Of a stretch of DNA of 64,000 nucleotides, positions 21,054 through 33,256 are shown one piece after another. Source of the stretch: Xylocopa sonorina. Taxonomy: Eukaryota > Arthropoda > Insecta > Hymenoptera > Apidae. Numbering within the stretch: the first letter of the stretch is position 1; each line of letters starts with the position of its first letter. The notes beneath the pieces were generated by a model. It was not told the origin of the DNA. It worked only from the letters and a program-made list of their open reading frames with translations, and did no database searches. A program made the position numbers and the translations under genes. Location of the stretch: assembly GCF_050948175.1 (NCBI RefSeq), contig NW_027490253.1, forward strand, positions 620,001 through 684,000, in the 5' to 3' direction.

Positions 21054-21369
21054 TCCCGGTATACGTGTCCTTGTTCACGACAATTATAGCAACGCACGGT
21101 TGTCGAACGGACGGCCGGTGGGGGTTCCTTTTTCCGTTCCGTCTTTGGGTTTCTCGGCTTTTGGGGTGCCGTCCGGGGGGGTGGAGGTGGCGACGGGTCG
21201 GGTTGGCGGTACAGGGGGAACCAAGGAATCAGGGGGTGCGGGTTCAACCGTTAACGCGGTCCGTTCTGGTTGCGGAACTAATTGTTCCACCGCGTGAACT
21301 CTCAGGAGGGTCGGTTTCCCGGACGGTGGGGTGTACGCTGCCGCGGGGAGGAATGACTGTGAGGGGGAC

Positions 21370-21387
21370 GGGGGGGGGGGGGGGGGG
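21370..21387. repeat. 18-base G run inside gag
   Basis: On the coding strand it is a proline-coding C tract between the capsid and the knuckles. The reading frame differs before and after it. See also the runs at 19584, 33240, 46441 and 52746. Confidence 0.9.
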
Positions 21388-22668
21388 TCGGTAACTTCGA
21401 GCGCGGGCATTCCGTAATTCCACCTCCTTGCACCTTAGCTTTAACTCGGTGAAGTCGGAGAAATCGGTCCGGAATATTTGCCGCTCGATGTCCGGGCGCA
21501 AATTTCGATATCAAAGGGAGAGTTGGTCTTCTAACGATAGGGGCGGATCTAACTATCGGAAATACATCCGCATTTTCGTTATATACTCCGTAGACGACTC
21601 GAACTGACCCTGGGTTCGGGACTCTACCTCATGACGTAACCCTTCCTGTAAATCGTTATGTCCGAATTGCACTCGGAACTGATAGATAAACCCGTCGTAA
21701 TCCGACCACGAATCTTTATCTACACGATACCATAGAAGGGCTGTTCCCTGTAGCGATTCGCCTAACACCTGAAGCATTTCCTCTTTGGTGTAACCTCGCC
21801 GTGAGCAATATTCGTGCAACCGGAGAAGATAGTCCTCCGGATCTTCGTCTGGACGCCCTTCGAATTTTGGCCCATAACGGCGGAAATGTTCTACTAGGTG
21901 TTCCTCGCGGGTAGTCGGGGAGAAAACGGTGGGGTGGGAACCTAGAGCCGGGATGGTGGGGTTAACAACTCGCGTACTATTATACCGCGGGGGTCCACGC
22001 GGAGTGACAGCGAATGTTTCGTGAGGGTTCCATTGGGCGCTAGTCTGGGGGGTGGTAGGCGGACGGGAACGGTTCGCAGTCCTCGCTGGCGGGGGTCTAT
22101 CTCCTACCACGTCGGATTCCGTGTTGGACGCGAACACAACGGTTGGCCGGGCGCGTACTGGGGGAATTTCCTCGTGCGATATCAGATTATTTCTTTCGCA
22201 GGTCGCGCGAAGGTCATTTCGTAGCGGCGGGGATCTTAATTCTAACCGCGAAAGTCGCGCGGTTACTGCCTCATCTTCGCACGGCTCGTCGATCGCCGCG
22301 GTCACCGTTAGTGGCATAGCTATCCCTCTTTCGTCTGCCACCGGATCCCAAGGAACCGACACCTCGGGGTACCGACGACGAACCTCGTGACGCCAGTATC
22401 GGTCGGACAATTCTTCCAGGGTGCCTTGCAAATTTAATTTCGCGTGATCGCACACAATGACTAGATCGCGAACATTCCTCATAGTTACGATCCGCGACTT
22501 AAGACGATTGATCTCGGCCTGTACGTCCGCGGGTATTGGGGGAGCAGGGGGCGCAATTCCGGGCGACGGGGGTGTAGGACCACGGGCAATTGTGCCCGAT
22601 CCCCCGGCCATGGTAACGGTCGTCGTTACGGTTGAAGCCGTTATTCCGGTCAACGTAAGAGGATCCAT

Positions 22669-23168
22669 TTTGTCAAATGCGTATTTCGAATTTATCTGAT
22701 CCCGTATTTCCGGACAAGGGAAGCAAATTTGGGAAAGAATAGGGATACAGGATGCGTCAGGGGTCAAATCACTCAAAAAGAAGAAATGGGGGAAAAGTAT
22801 ATACCACCGAGCAGTAGCAACCAGTAATAAAAGAAGGAAAAAGAGAGAAGTCACTTCCCCAGAGGGGACGTCAAAAACAAACAATAATAGTATTCTCCTG
22901 CCGGATTAACGGGAAGACTAATATCAACCTTCCAATTCCCGTGAATCCGACCTAGCAACCAGCAGTAAACAATAGCGACCTTGAAACGGTATAAGCCGCA
23001 GCGATAATGCGTGTGGTGATCCACGCTCAACACAGAACAGAAAAAAAAACGGTAACGTTCCCAATAAGTCACCACGACCCGTAAACACACTCTTGAACGT
23101 TACTGTTCAAATTTTCTATACTGGGTGTGTCCCGTCGAGGCGAGCACTTTATTGTCGAAATTCTCAGG
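22669..23168 (-). other. G1 leader between primer-binding site and gag
   Basis: About 500 bases with no conserved frame. Short frames here are shadow translations. Confidence 0.7.
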
Positions 23169-23186
23169 GCCCCACGTTGGGCGCCA
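23169..23186 (-). promoter_or_regulatory. primer-binding site, tRNA-Lys type
   Basis: On the coding strand it reads TGGCGCCCAACGTGGGGC, five bases inside the 5' LTR. This is complementary to the 3' end of the tRNA-Lys(CTT) type, the same 18-mer used by retroviruses primed with tRNA-Lys1,2. It fixes which LTR is 5'. Confidence 0.9.
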
Positions 23187-23191
23187 AATTT

Positions 23192-24510
23192 TGTGACGGG
23201 TTCTCCCGTTACAATCCGCAAGAAAGGGGGGAGATCGAAACAATAATAAAGGGGTATACGGAAGTTTAATCCGGGGTATGATCGTCGATGAATTCGCCAA
23301 CGCCAAATACAAAACAGAGAATTTTCTATCCCGTGAGTATTTCGTAACTGCGAGGCGGGGACTTTTTGGGCGCCAGCTACTCAAGGAGTAGCGAAAACTA
23401 TTAGACCACGCAATCCGGGGAAACCCGGTGCAAGATACTCCTCGAAATTTCGAAATACTCTATAGCTCGACTACTCCTAGCCGAGTGCGCAAATTAGGGT
23501 CGCGGGATACTGAACTCACGGCTTCTTTCTAGATTGCCTCGACGCGGTATTACAAAAGGGTATCTGACACGCCACGAATGACCGGGGATCACCACCCGTT
23601 ATACAATACAAAATTACAATCCGCAATATCGCAAATGCGGCGGAGAACAAAATGGGACGCTTTAGCGTATAAGGACTCACGTTCTCGCTTCCAGCAAGTC
23701 TGGATCTCGTTCAGTCCGTCTATATATCTCTCTCTCTCTCTCTCTCCTCCGAATCGCTCCGTATGATCGCTTGCTCGCTGAGAATCGCTAAGTAGTCGCT
23801 AAGAAGTAGAGGCGAAGAAGAGGATATCTTCCTGCTGGCTAGCTCTTATATAGGTTTGCTGGGGGTCCTCGGATCCCCTTGGATCCTTCCTAGGGTTCCT
23901 TGGTGGGGTAGGGCTATGCGCGTGGGGATTGTTCGGGGCATCGATCGGTGGATTTCGGCGATCTTCCCTGATCGCCCCCTCTGGTGTGTCCAGGGGGGTC
24001 CTCTGGATTATTTGAACTGCGGCGCGTGTCGCGCGCCGCGCTTCCTCGGCTCACCTGCAGCTCCGCTGCTCATCTTGAGTTTCCCTCTCCATGGGCTCAG
24101 GGGAGGGGTGGAGGTCCTCCTCAAACCCGAGGTCCTTCCTGTCCGTCTCCATGGACTATGGCAGCGGTCTTATCGGCGCAGGGCTCTGGATCTTATCCTT
24201 CGGGCTTCAGGGTTTCTTCTGGTTCGCTTCCCGACTCCTCCACCGTCGAGCCCGTCACTCTACCTCGGCGCATAGCCCGTCCACGGTCCTGCGGTCTTCG
24301 TATTAGCCGAAGGGGCGTCTTCTGGGTTGCTTCATCTTTAGCTCGCCAGTCTTATTCGTAGAACGGAGAGAGAGAAAAGAACGGGGAGGGGAAGGGGGGA
24401 AAGGTTCTATAACCGCGTATTTCACATTTCTCGCATGAGTGGTGATCTGTGAGCTAGTCTAACCGAAGCAGGGGAGGGGTGAGCGAGCCTTGTGACGCCA
24501 CCACGTCACA
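23192..24510 (-). mobile_element. 5' LTR of G1
   Basis: Upstream LTR with respect to the minus-strand genes, 1319 bp. It starts (coding strand) with the hairpin-forming TGTGACGTGGTGGCGTCACA and ends CCCGTCACA. It contains a CT microsatellite near 23730 and a TATA-like site at about 23845. Confidence 0.95.
23845..23854 (-). promoter_or_regulatory. TATA-like promoter element of G1
   Basis: On the coding strand it reads CCTATATAAG, inside the 5' LTR and conserved in the 3' LTR at 15419-15428. Position and sequence fit an RNA polymerase II TATA box, with a start expected about 30 bases downstream near 23815. Confidence 0.6.
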
Positions 24511-24514
24511 GTAG
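24511..24514. repeat. target-site duplication GTAG, right of G1
   Basis: Partner of the GTAG at 14765-14768. The satellite monomer resumes here in phase (GTAGACATCTGC). Confidence 0.95.
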
Positions 24515-26809
24515 ACATCTGCAAACGCTATTTCCTAGCAAGCAATAGTCGCATTTACAATCTTTTGAAGTGAATACGAGGTATACATGACACTTCGCAA
24601 TGAATATTATATCTTATCATGAAACATAGAAATGAAATGCGATATCGCGTTTGAAGAAGCGTTAGAAATCAGTTGCTCGATACGGTGACATCTGCAAACG
24701 CAATTTCCTAGCAAGGAAGTGTCGCATTTACATTCTTTTGTAGGGAATACGAGGTATACATGTCACTTCGCAATGAATATTTTATCTTATCATGAAACAT
24801 AGAAATGAGATGCGGTATCGCGTTTTAAGAAGCATTGGAACTCTATTGCTACGGTACGTAGACATCTGCAAACGCTATTTCCTAGAAAAGAAGTGTCGCA
24901 TTTGCATTCTTCTGAAGTGAATATGAGGTATACATGACACTTCGCAATGAATATTATATCTTATCATGAAATATAGGAATGAGGTGCGATATCGCGTTTT
25001 ATGAAGTATTAGAGCTCTATTGCTACGATACGTAGACATCAGCAAACGCTATATCCTAGCTAGGAAGTGTCGTATTTACATTCTTTGGAAGTGAATACGA
25101 GGCATACCTAACATTCCACAATGAATATTATATCTTATTACGAAACATAGAAATGAAATACGACTTCTCGTTTTAAGAAGCATTAGAACTCTATTGCTAC
25201 GATACGTAGACATCTGCAAACGCTATTTCCTAGCATGGAAGTGTCGCATTTACATTCTTTTGAAGTAAATACGAGGTATACATAACACTCCACAATGAAT
25301 ATTATATCTTATCACGAAACATAGAAATGAGATGCGACATCGCGTTTTGAGAAGAATTAGAACCCTATTGCTTCGATACGTAGACATCTGCAAACTCTAC
25401 TTCCTAGCAGGGAAGTGTCGCAATTACATTCTTTTGAAGTGAATACGAGGTATACATGACACTTCGTAATGAATATTATATCTTATCATGAAACATAGAA
25501 GTGAGACGCGATATCGCGTTTTAAGAAGCATTAGACCTCTATTGCTACGATACGTAGACATCTGCAAACGCTACTTCCTAGCATGTAAGTGTCGCATTTA
25601 CATTCTTTTGAAGTGAAGACGAGGTATACATGACACTTCGCAATGAATATTATATCTTATCATGAAACATAGAAGTGAGATGCGATATCGCGTTTGAAGA
25701 AGCATTAGAACCCTATTCCTACGATACGTAGACATCTGCAAACAATATTTCCTAACAACGAAGTGTCGCATTTACATTCTTTTGAAGGTAATGCGAGGTG
25801 TACATAACACTCCAAAATGAATATCATATCTTATCACGAAACATATAAATGAAATGCGACATCTCGTTTTAAGAAGCATTAGAACTCTATTGCTACGATA
25901 CGTAGACATCTGCAAATGTTATTTCCTAGCAAGGAAGTGTCGCATTTACATTCTTTAGAAGTGAGTACGAACTATACGTGACACTTCGCAATGAATATTA
26001 TATCTTATCATGAAACATAGAAATGATCTATTGCTTCGATACGTAGACATCTGCAAACGCTATTTCCTAGCAAGGTAGAGCCGCATTTACATTCTTTTGT
26101 AGTAAATACGAGGTATACATGACACTTCGCAATGAATATTATATCTTATCATGAAACACAGAAATGAGATGCGATATCTCGATATAAGAAGCATTAGAAC
26201 TCTATTGTTTCGATACGTAGACATCTGGAAACGCGATTTCTTAGCAAGGATGTGTCGCATTTACATTCATTAGAAGTGTAGACGAGGAGTACATAACACT
26301 TCGCAACGAATGATATATCTTATCATGAGGCATAGAAATGAGATGCGATATCTCGATATAAGAAGCATTAGAACTCTATTGTTTCGATACGCAGACATCT
26401 GGAAACGCGATTTCCTAGCAAGGATGTGTCGTATTTACATTCGTTAGACGTGTAGACGAGGAGTACATCACACTTCGCAACGAATCATATATCTTATCAT
26501 GAGGCATAGAAATGAGACGCGATATCGCCTTATAGGAAGCACTAGATATCTATTGGTACGATACGTGGACATCTGCAATTGTTATATCCTAGGAAGGAAA
26601 TGTCGCATTTACATTCTTTTGAAGTGAATACGAGGTATACATAGCATTACACAATGAATATTATATCTTACCATGAAACATAGAAATGAGATGCGATATC
26701 GCGATGTAAGAAGCATTAGAACTCTATTGCTTCGAAACATAGATATCTGGAAACGCTATTTCCCAGAAAGGAAGTGTCGCATTTACATTCTTTTGAGGTG
26801 AATACGAGG
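24515..26809 (-). repeat. 174-bp satellite array II continued (reverse)
   Basis: About 13 monomers continue the array that G1 interrupts. Variants are homogeneous (GATACGTAGACATCTGCAAA, GAATACGAGGTATACATGAC). Two adjacent monomers near 26170-26500 share a private phrase (GATGTGTCG, GTAGACGAGGAGTACAT), indicating local duplication. One short monomer near 26030 lacks part of the core. Confidence 0.95.
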
Positions 26810-26932
26810 TATCACGTCCGGTCAAACTATTTTCCGTTGCTCCGGAGGCTTTACGACACGAGCCTATTTTTCGGTAATTCGGTCCGCGGGAACGCGTTAA
26901 GACCGGGTCCGGCAATTTCGGCTGACGCGACA

Positions 26933-27334
26933 CTAGTGAAAACACTCGGGATAATAAGGGAATGACCCTACCTTTCGATGACTGCTCTCTCGATTTGTAC
27001 GTAGAAACGGCGTGGAGGATCTTTCGCTGGGATCGTAGCGGTTTTCGTTCTGTTGGCTGCTACGGAAATCTCGATCAGTCGTCAGCGAAGAGGAGGACGG
27101 CGGTCGGAATTCAGCGATGATGCTGAATGTGGTAGAATCGGCGTGATGCGTCGTGGTGTCTGGATCGTAAGCGTCGAAGGTCGCTTCGGAAAGCGGCGTC
27201 TGGGCTGGTGCGAAGGCAGGTCGCTGGTATACGAGGGTTCTCGGAACGCCCTCCAAATATTCACGCACAAGTGATCGTATGAAATTCTTCCTACTCGCAC
27301 GTCGCGTTCTTCGCAAACCGGAAGCACGATTCAT
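26933..27334 (-). CDS. LTR-B-encoded basic protein, 133 codons
   Basis: ATG at 27334 with an uninterrupted frame to 26933, lying wholly inside the LTR. The N-terminus is strongly basic (R-R-T-R-R-A-S-R-K-N-F-I-R-S-L-V-R-E-Y). The same N-terminal pattern is found at the ATG at 38745 in a much more diverged LTR (K-A-R-R-A-G-R-K-N-Y-L-R-R-P-V-R-D-Y), which suggests selection on the protein while the family was active. The C-terminal part is rich in S, T, P and R with no known domain. It could be the start of gag carried in the LTR, as in Ty1, or a separate accessory peptide. I do not recognise a homologue. Confidence 0.5.
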   Translation of the reverse strand: MNRASGLRRTRRASRKNFIRSLVREYLEGVPRTLVYQRPAFAPAQTPLSEATFDAYDPDTTTHHADSTTFSIIAEFRPPSSSSLTTDRDFRSSQQNENRYDPSERSSTPFLRTNRESSHRKVGSFPYYPECFH

Positions 27335-27479
27335 TCACCAGGTTTTTCTGTACTTTCGACTAAGATCTGAAGGATAAGCGGCGGTCTCAACGTCACAAAG
27401 CCGATTTCTATACTCCTTCAATTTGATGAAGATCAACCCCAGTTGTATGGAAGAACCCGTCGAAGAATTCGTAGTTAAA

Positions 27480-27700
27480 TGTAATGTTAAAAGTAGAACT
27501 AGTATTATAAACACTTGATAAAATTAATGGATGTGGAAATAGTAGACTTGGTAAAAGAACTTGTACTTGGATATAGTAAAAGTAAAAATAAAATATATTC
27601 TAGGTTTAAAGTATACAAGAACTGGAATTATTCTAAGACTAAGACTAAGTTAAAATGGAAATAGAAATACGATGCCTGAACCCCACATTGAGGTGGCTAA
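27480..27700. other. AT-rich internal part of LTR-B copy 1
   Basis: AT-rich stretch with AATATATTCTAGGT, conserved in copy 2 (32300-32500) and recognisable in reverse complement at 38450-38470. No coding content is visible. It probably belongs to the transcription control or R region of the LTR. Confidence 0.4.
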
Positions 27701-28141
27701 CGATCTAGAACTAGAAGTTTCGACTCCTCGGTAGGAGATATCGAGTCAGAGTGTGTGCTCTGGAGACGCGTCTCTGACCTCCACGGTTCGCGGGGCGCTA
27801 CGGTCGCGGACGCTCGTGGTAGGGAGATCGCGGTCCCGCGAGTGGGGGACTCGCGTTTCGAGGCGGAGAGCGCGCGGTCCTGCGAGTGGGGACCCGCGGC
27901 TCGTGGTGGGGCTAGCGGGGCATGCCGCTGGGCGGACGCATCTTACTTAGTGTAACTTAGATATAGGAATTCTTATATATGCGTCATGATATGGTATGTA
28001 TGTCCTAGCTTAGAGGTAATATATAGGTTCTAGCAGATCCTGTTCCCCGAATTGGAAAAGAAGCCATTCAGGTGATGGGCTGCGGCTACGTCTTCCTGCA
28101 GGTCAGAATCCTCGGTGCGAGGGAGATAGGGCTGCCCGTCC

Positions 28142-28255
28142 TTGGTGCGGGCGAGACAGGTATACTCGGTGGTGCGAGTGAGACACTGGTGCCCGGTACG
28201 AGCGAGACAGGTATACTCGGCGGTGCGAGTGAGGCAGCGGAACTCGGTGTGAGTG
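28142..28255. repeat. short tandem repeat inside LTR-B, unit about 52 bp
   Basis: GAGACAGGTATACTCGG followed by a GGTGCGAGTGAG-type phrase occurs twice, near 28152 and 28204, with degenerate flanking units. Copy 2 has the same structure near 33045-33130, and a decayed version lies near 43440-43580. Confidence 0.65.
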
Positions 28256-28394
28256 GGCGCGTGCAGGTATGCGCGCGCGAACACTTCCAGTTGCTGGTTC
28301 TGCAGGCGAGTTTGGCTGGTTGCATGCGTCCAGGGGTTGATGCTGGGGAGTGCGAAGAGGTTAATGGGTGGCAGGCGGTACACCTGACGTCACA

Positions 28395-30856
28395 AAATGC
28401 GACACTTCCTTTCTAGGAAATTACGTTCCCAGATATCTCTGTATCGAAGCTATAGATTTCTAATTCTCCTTAAAACGCGATATCGCACCACATCTCTATA
28501 TCTCATGATAAGATATAATATTCATTGCGAAGTGCCATGTATTCCTCGTCTACACTTCAAATGAATGTAAATGCGACACTTCCTTGCTAGGAAGTAGCGT
28601 TAGCAGATGTCTATGTATCGAAGCAATAGAGTTCTAATGCTTCTTAAAACGAGATATCGCACCTCACTCCTATGCTTCATGATAAGGTGTAATATTCTTT
28701 GCGATGTGTCATGTATACCTCGTATTCACTTCAAAAGAATGTAAATGCGACACTTCCTTGCTAGGTAATAGCGTTTACAGATGCCTACGTAACGTAGCAA
28801 TAGGGTTCTAACGCTTCTTAAAACGCAATATCGCATATCATTCCTATTTTTCATGATAAGGTATAATATTCATTGCGATGTGTCATGTATACCTCGTATT
28901 CACTTCAAAAGAATGTAAGTCCGACACTTCCTTGCTAGGAAATAGCGTTTGCAGATGTTTACGTATCGAAGCAATAGAGTTCTTATGCTTCTCAATACGC
29001 GATATCGCATCTCATTTCTATGTTTCATGATAAGATATAATATTCATTGCGAAGTGCTATGTACTCCTCGTCTACAATTGCAATAAATGTAATTGCGACA
29101 CTTCCTTGCTAGGAAATAGCGTTTGCAGATGTCTACGTATCGTATCAATAGACTTCTAATGCTTCTTAGATCGCGATATCACATCTCATTTCTGTTTCAT
29201 GATAGGATATAATATTCATTGCGAAGTGTCATGTAAACCTCGTCTACACTTGCAATGAATGTAATTGCGCCACTTCTTTGCTAGGAAATAGCGTTTGCAG
29301 ATGTCTACTTATCGAAGCAATAGAGTTCTAAAGCTTGTTAAAACACGATATCGCATCTCATTTCTGCGTCTCATGATTAGATATAATATTCATTGCGAAG
29401 TGTTATGTATTTCTCGTCTACACATCAAGTGATTGTAAATGCGACACATCCATGCTAGAAAATAGCGTTTGCAGATGTCTATGTATCGAAGCAATAGAGT
29501 TCTAAAGCTTCATAAGACGCGGTATCGCATCTAATTTTTATATTTCATGATAAGATATAATATCCATAGCGAAGTGTCATGTATTCCTCGTATTCACTTC
29601 AAAAGAATCTAAATGCGACACTTCCTTGCTAGGAAACAGCGTTTGCAGATGTCTACGTATCGTAGCAATAGAGTTCTAATACTTCTTAAAACGCGATATC
29701 GCATCTCATTTCTATGTTTCATGATAAGATATAATATTAATTGCTAAGTGTCATGTGTACCTCGTATTCACTTCAAAAGAACGTAAATGCGACACTTCCC
29801 TGCTAGGAAATAGCGTATCGAGTTGTCTGCGTACCGAAACAATAGAGCTCTAATGCTTCTTAAAACGAGATGTCGCACCTCATTTCTATGTTTCATGATA
29901 AGATATAATATTCATTGCAAAGTGTTGTGTCTGCCTCGTACTCACTTCAAAAGAATGTAATTGCGACACTTCCATGCTGCGAAATAGCGTTAGCAGGTGT
30001 CTACGAATCGAGGCAATACAGATCTAATGCTACTTAAAACGAGATATTGCGTCCCATTTCTATGTTTCATGGTAAGATATAATATCCAATGCGAAGTGTC
30101 ATGTATACCTCGTATTCACTTCAAAAGAATGTGAATGCGACACTTCCTTGACATTAAATAGCGTTTGCAGGTGTCTACGTATCGAGGCAATACAGATCTA
30201 ATGCTTCTTAAAACGAGATATTGCGTCCCATTTCTATGATTCATGGTAAGATATAATATCCAATGCGAAGTGTCATGTATACCTAGTATTCACTTCAAAA
30301 GAATGTGAATGCGACACTTCCTTGCTACGAAATAGCGTTTGCAGATGTCTACGTGTCGTAGCAATAGAGTTCTAACGCTTCGTAAAACGCGGTATCGCAT
30401 TTAATTTCTATGTTTCATGATAAGATATAATATTCCTTGCGAAATGTCATGTATATCTCGTACTCACTTCAAAAGAATGTAAATGCGACACATCCTTGCT
30501 AGGAAATTGCGTTTCCAGATGTCTACGTATCGTAGCAATAGTGTTCTGATGCTTCTTAAAACGCGATATCGCATCTCATTCCTAGGTTTCATGATAAAAT
30601 ATGATATTCATTGCGATGTGTCGTGTATACCTCGCATTCACTTCAATTGAATGTAAATGCTAAGCTTCCTTTCTAGAAAATAGCGTTTGCAGATGTCTAT
30701 ATATCGAAGCAATAGAGCTGTAAAGCTTCTTAAAACGCGATATCGCATCTCATTTGTATGTTTCATGATAGGATATAATATTCATTGCGAAGTATTATGT
30801 ATTCTTCGTCTATACTCCGAATGAAAGTAAATGCCACACTTCCTTGCTGGGAAATA
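28395..30856 (+). repeat. 174-bp satellite block (forward)
   Basis: About 14 forward monomers begin AAATGCGACACTTCC directly at the LTR-B end. The first monomer carries AGATATCT and CTTTCTAGG, variants also present, inverted, in the last monomer left of the LTR at 26740-26790. Orientation switches back to reverse at about 30857 within one monomer, between CTTGCTGGGAAATATT and CCACCATTGCTTCG. Confidence 0.95.
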
Positions 30857-31928
30857 TTCCACCATTGCTTCGATACGTGGACAACAGTAAACGCATTTCC
30901 TGTGATGGAAGTGTGCAATTTACATTCTTTTGAAGTGTACGTGACGTATACATAACACTTCGCTAGGTATATTATATCTTATCATGAAACATAGAAATGC
31001 GATGCGATATCGCGTTTTAAGAAGCATTAGAACTCTATTACTTCGATACGTAGACATCTGGAAGCGTAATTTCCTAGCAAGGAAGTGTCGCATTTACATT
31101 CATTTGAAGTGTACGCGAGGTATAAGTGACACTTCGCAATGAATATTATATCTTATCATGAATGATAGGAATGAGATGCGATATCGCGTTTAGAGAAGCA
31201 TTAGAACTCTATTGCAACGATACGTAGACATCTGTAAACGCTATTTCCTTGCAAGGAAGTGTCGCATTTACATTCTTTTGAAGTGAATACGAGGTATACA
31301 TAACTCTTCGCAATGAATAGTATATCTCATCATGAAACATAGAAATGAGATGCGATATCGCGTTTTAAGAAGCGTCAGAACTCTATTGCTACGTTACGTT
31401 GACATGTGCAAAACGCTATTTCCTAGCAAGGAAGTGTCGCATTTACATTCTTTTGAAGTGAATTCGAGGTATACATAACACTCCACAGTGAATATTATAC
31501 CTTCTCCTGAAACATAGAAAGGAGATGCGATATGGCGTTTTGAGAAGCATTAGAACTCTATTCCTACGATACGTAGACATCTGCAAACGCTATTTCCTAG
31601 TATGGAAGTGTTGCATTTACATTCCTGTGAAGTGAATACGAGGTATACATGACACTTCGCAATGAATACTATATCTTATCATGAAACATACAGGTGAGAT
31701 GCGATATCGCGCTTCAAGATGCTTTAGAACTCTATTGCTAAGATACGTAGACATCTGCAAACAATATTTCCTAGCAAGGTAGTGTCGCATTTACATTCTT
31801 TTGAAGTTAATACGAGGTATACATGACACTTCGCAATGAGTATTATATCTTATTATGAAACATAGACATGAGATTCGACATCTCGTTTTAAGGAGCATTA
31901 GATCTCTATTGTCTCGATACATAGACTT
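30857..31928 (-). repeat. 174-bp satellite block (reverse)
   Basis: About six reverse monomers of the common type, ending inside a monomer where LTR-B copy 2 begins. Confidence 0.95.
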
Positions 31929-31949
31929 CGGCTGCGAATGTGGCAGAAT

Positions 31950-32145
31950 CGGCGTGATGCGTCGTGGTGTCTGGATCGGAAGCGTCGACGGTCGCTTGGG
32001 AAAGCGGCGGCTGGGCTGGTGCGAAGGCAGGTCGCTGGTATACGATGACTCTCGGAACGTCCTCCAAATATTCACGCACAAGTGATCGTAAGAAATTCTT
32101 CCTACCCGCACGTCGCGTTCTTCACAAACCGGAAGCACGATTCAT
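31950..32145 (-). pseudogene. LTR-B basic protein, broken copy
   Basis: The ATG at 32145 matches the start of the 133-codon frame in copy 1. The seventh codon after the start is TGA where copy 1 has CGA, and the LTR truncation removes the distal part. The basic R-T-R-R-A-G-R-K-N segment survives in frame beyond the stop. Confidence 0.6.
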
Positions 32146-33239
32146 TCACCAGGTTTTTCTGTACTTTCGACTAAGATCTGAAGTATAAGCGGCGATCCGC
32201 TCTATCTCAACGTCACAAAGCCGTTTTCTATGCTCCTTCAAGGTGATGAAGAGCAACCCCAGTGGTATGGAAGAACCCGTGGAAGAATTCGTAGTTAAAT
32301 GTAATGTTAAAAGTAGAACTAGTATTATAAACACTTGATAAAATTAAAGGATGTGGAAATAGTAGACTTGGTAAAAGAAATTGTACTTGTATATAGTAAA
32401 AGTAAAAATAAAATATATTCTAGGTGTAAAGTATACAAGAACTGGAATTATTCTAAGACTAAGACTAAGTTAAAATGGAAATAGAAACACGATGCCTGAA
32501 CCCCACATTGAGGTGGCTAACGATCTAGAAATAGAGGTTTCGACTCCTCGGTAGGAGATCTCAAGTCAGAGTGTGTGCTCTGGAGACGCGTCTCGGACCT
32601 CCTCGGTTCGCGTGGTTCTAGGGTCGCGGACGCTCGTGGTAGGGAGATCGCGGTACCGCGAGTGGGGGACTCGCGTCTCGTGGCGGGGAGCGCGCGGTCC
32701 AGAGAGTGGGGACTCGCGGCTCGTGGTGGGGCTAGCGGCGCATGTCGCTGGCCGGACGCATCTTACGCGTTTCACTTATGAGCAAATACAATATGGACTT
32801 AGAATTATGTGTGTGTTGTTTGTGTCTTACATTCGTGTCGTGTGTAACTTAGATCTAGGGTTTCTTATATATGCGTCATGATATAGTATGTATGTGCTAG
32901 CTTAGAAGTAATATATAGGTTCTAGCAGATTCTGTTCCCGGAATTGGTAAAGTCACCATTCAGGTGATGGGCTGCGGCTACGTCTTCCTGCAGGACGGAA
33001 TCCTCGGTGCGAGGGAGATAGGGCTGACCGTGCTTGGAGCGGGCGAGACAGTTATACTCGGTCGTGCGAGTGAGACACTGGTGCCCGGTACGAGCGAGAT
33101 AGGTATACTTGGCGGTGCGAGTGAGGCAGCAGAACTCGGTGTGAGTGAGCGCGTGCAGGTATGCGCGCGCGAACACTTCCACTTGCTGGTTCTGCAGGCG
33201 AGTTTGACTGGCTGCATGCGTCCAGGGGTTGATGCTGGA

Positions 33240-33256
33240 GGGGGGGGGGGGGGGGG
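33240..33256. repeat. 17-base G run in LTR-B copy 2
   Basis: Copy 1 has a four-base G stretch at the same place (CTGGGGAGTGCG). The run is therefore an expansion within this copy or an assembly artefact. Confidence 0.9.

Larger units (their letters stand above)
20936..22668 (-). pseudogene. G1 gag (capsid and two CCHC knuckles), disrupted
   Basis: The likely ATG is at 22668, giving M-D-P-L-T-L. The capsid region (about residues 210-370) shows F-E-G-R-P-D-E-D-P-E-D-Y, L-G-E-S-L-Q-G-T-A-L-L-W-Y and F-R-V-Q-F-G-H-N, the typical insect Gypsy gag layout. A TAG at 21553-21555 and a TGA about 50 bases later interrupt the same frame, which then continues through R-N-L-R-P-D-I-E-R-Q. Beyond the 18-base G run at 21370-21387 the frame changes. 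Two nucleocapsid knuckles lie near 21090 and 21030 (C-Y-N-C-x4-H-x4-C and C-R-V-C-x4-H-x4-C). The stretch above 22668 is open back to a TTG at 22884 but looks like leader sequence. Confidence 0.85.
14769..24510 (-). mobile_element. G1: full-length Ty3/Gypsy retrotransposon, inactive as read
   Basis: This is a 9742-bp element with 1320 and 1319 bp direct LTRs (TGTGACGG...CGTCACA). It has 4-bp GTAG duplications, a primer-binding site for tRNA-Lys, a polypurine tract and the gene order gag, protease, RT, RNase H, integrase, which defines Ty3/Gypsy. Over the first ~550 LTR bases I count about 16 differences, roughly 3%, so it is moderately young. Coding damage includes two gag stop codons, two frame breaks at long G runs, loss of the integrase catalytic glutamate, and a 530-bp insertion in the integrase C-terminus. 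Relatives of its LTR occur at 5105, 9322 and 51836. Confidence 0.95.
26810..28394 (-). mobile_element. LTR-B copy 1 (solo LTR, second family)
   Basis: About 1585 bp. On the minus strand it begins TGTGACGTCAGG and ends near ...CCGGACGTGATA. It pairs with 31929-33300 (roughly 94% by eye over the shared part) and more distantly with 37677-39227, which has clear LTR-type ends and a CATG duplication. No target duplication is present here. Instead the satellite is reverse on the left and forward on the right, with the same monomer variant on both sides. It holds an open frame at 26933-27334 and a short tandem repeat at 28142-28255. Confidence 0.8.

Noticed and set aside
22021..22699. Plus-strand frames antisense to gag
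   Set aside because: GC-rich shadows of the gag frame, without independent signals.
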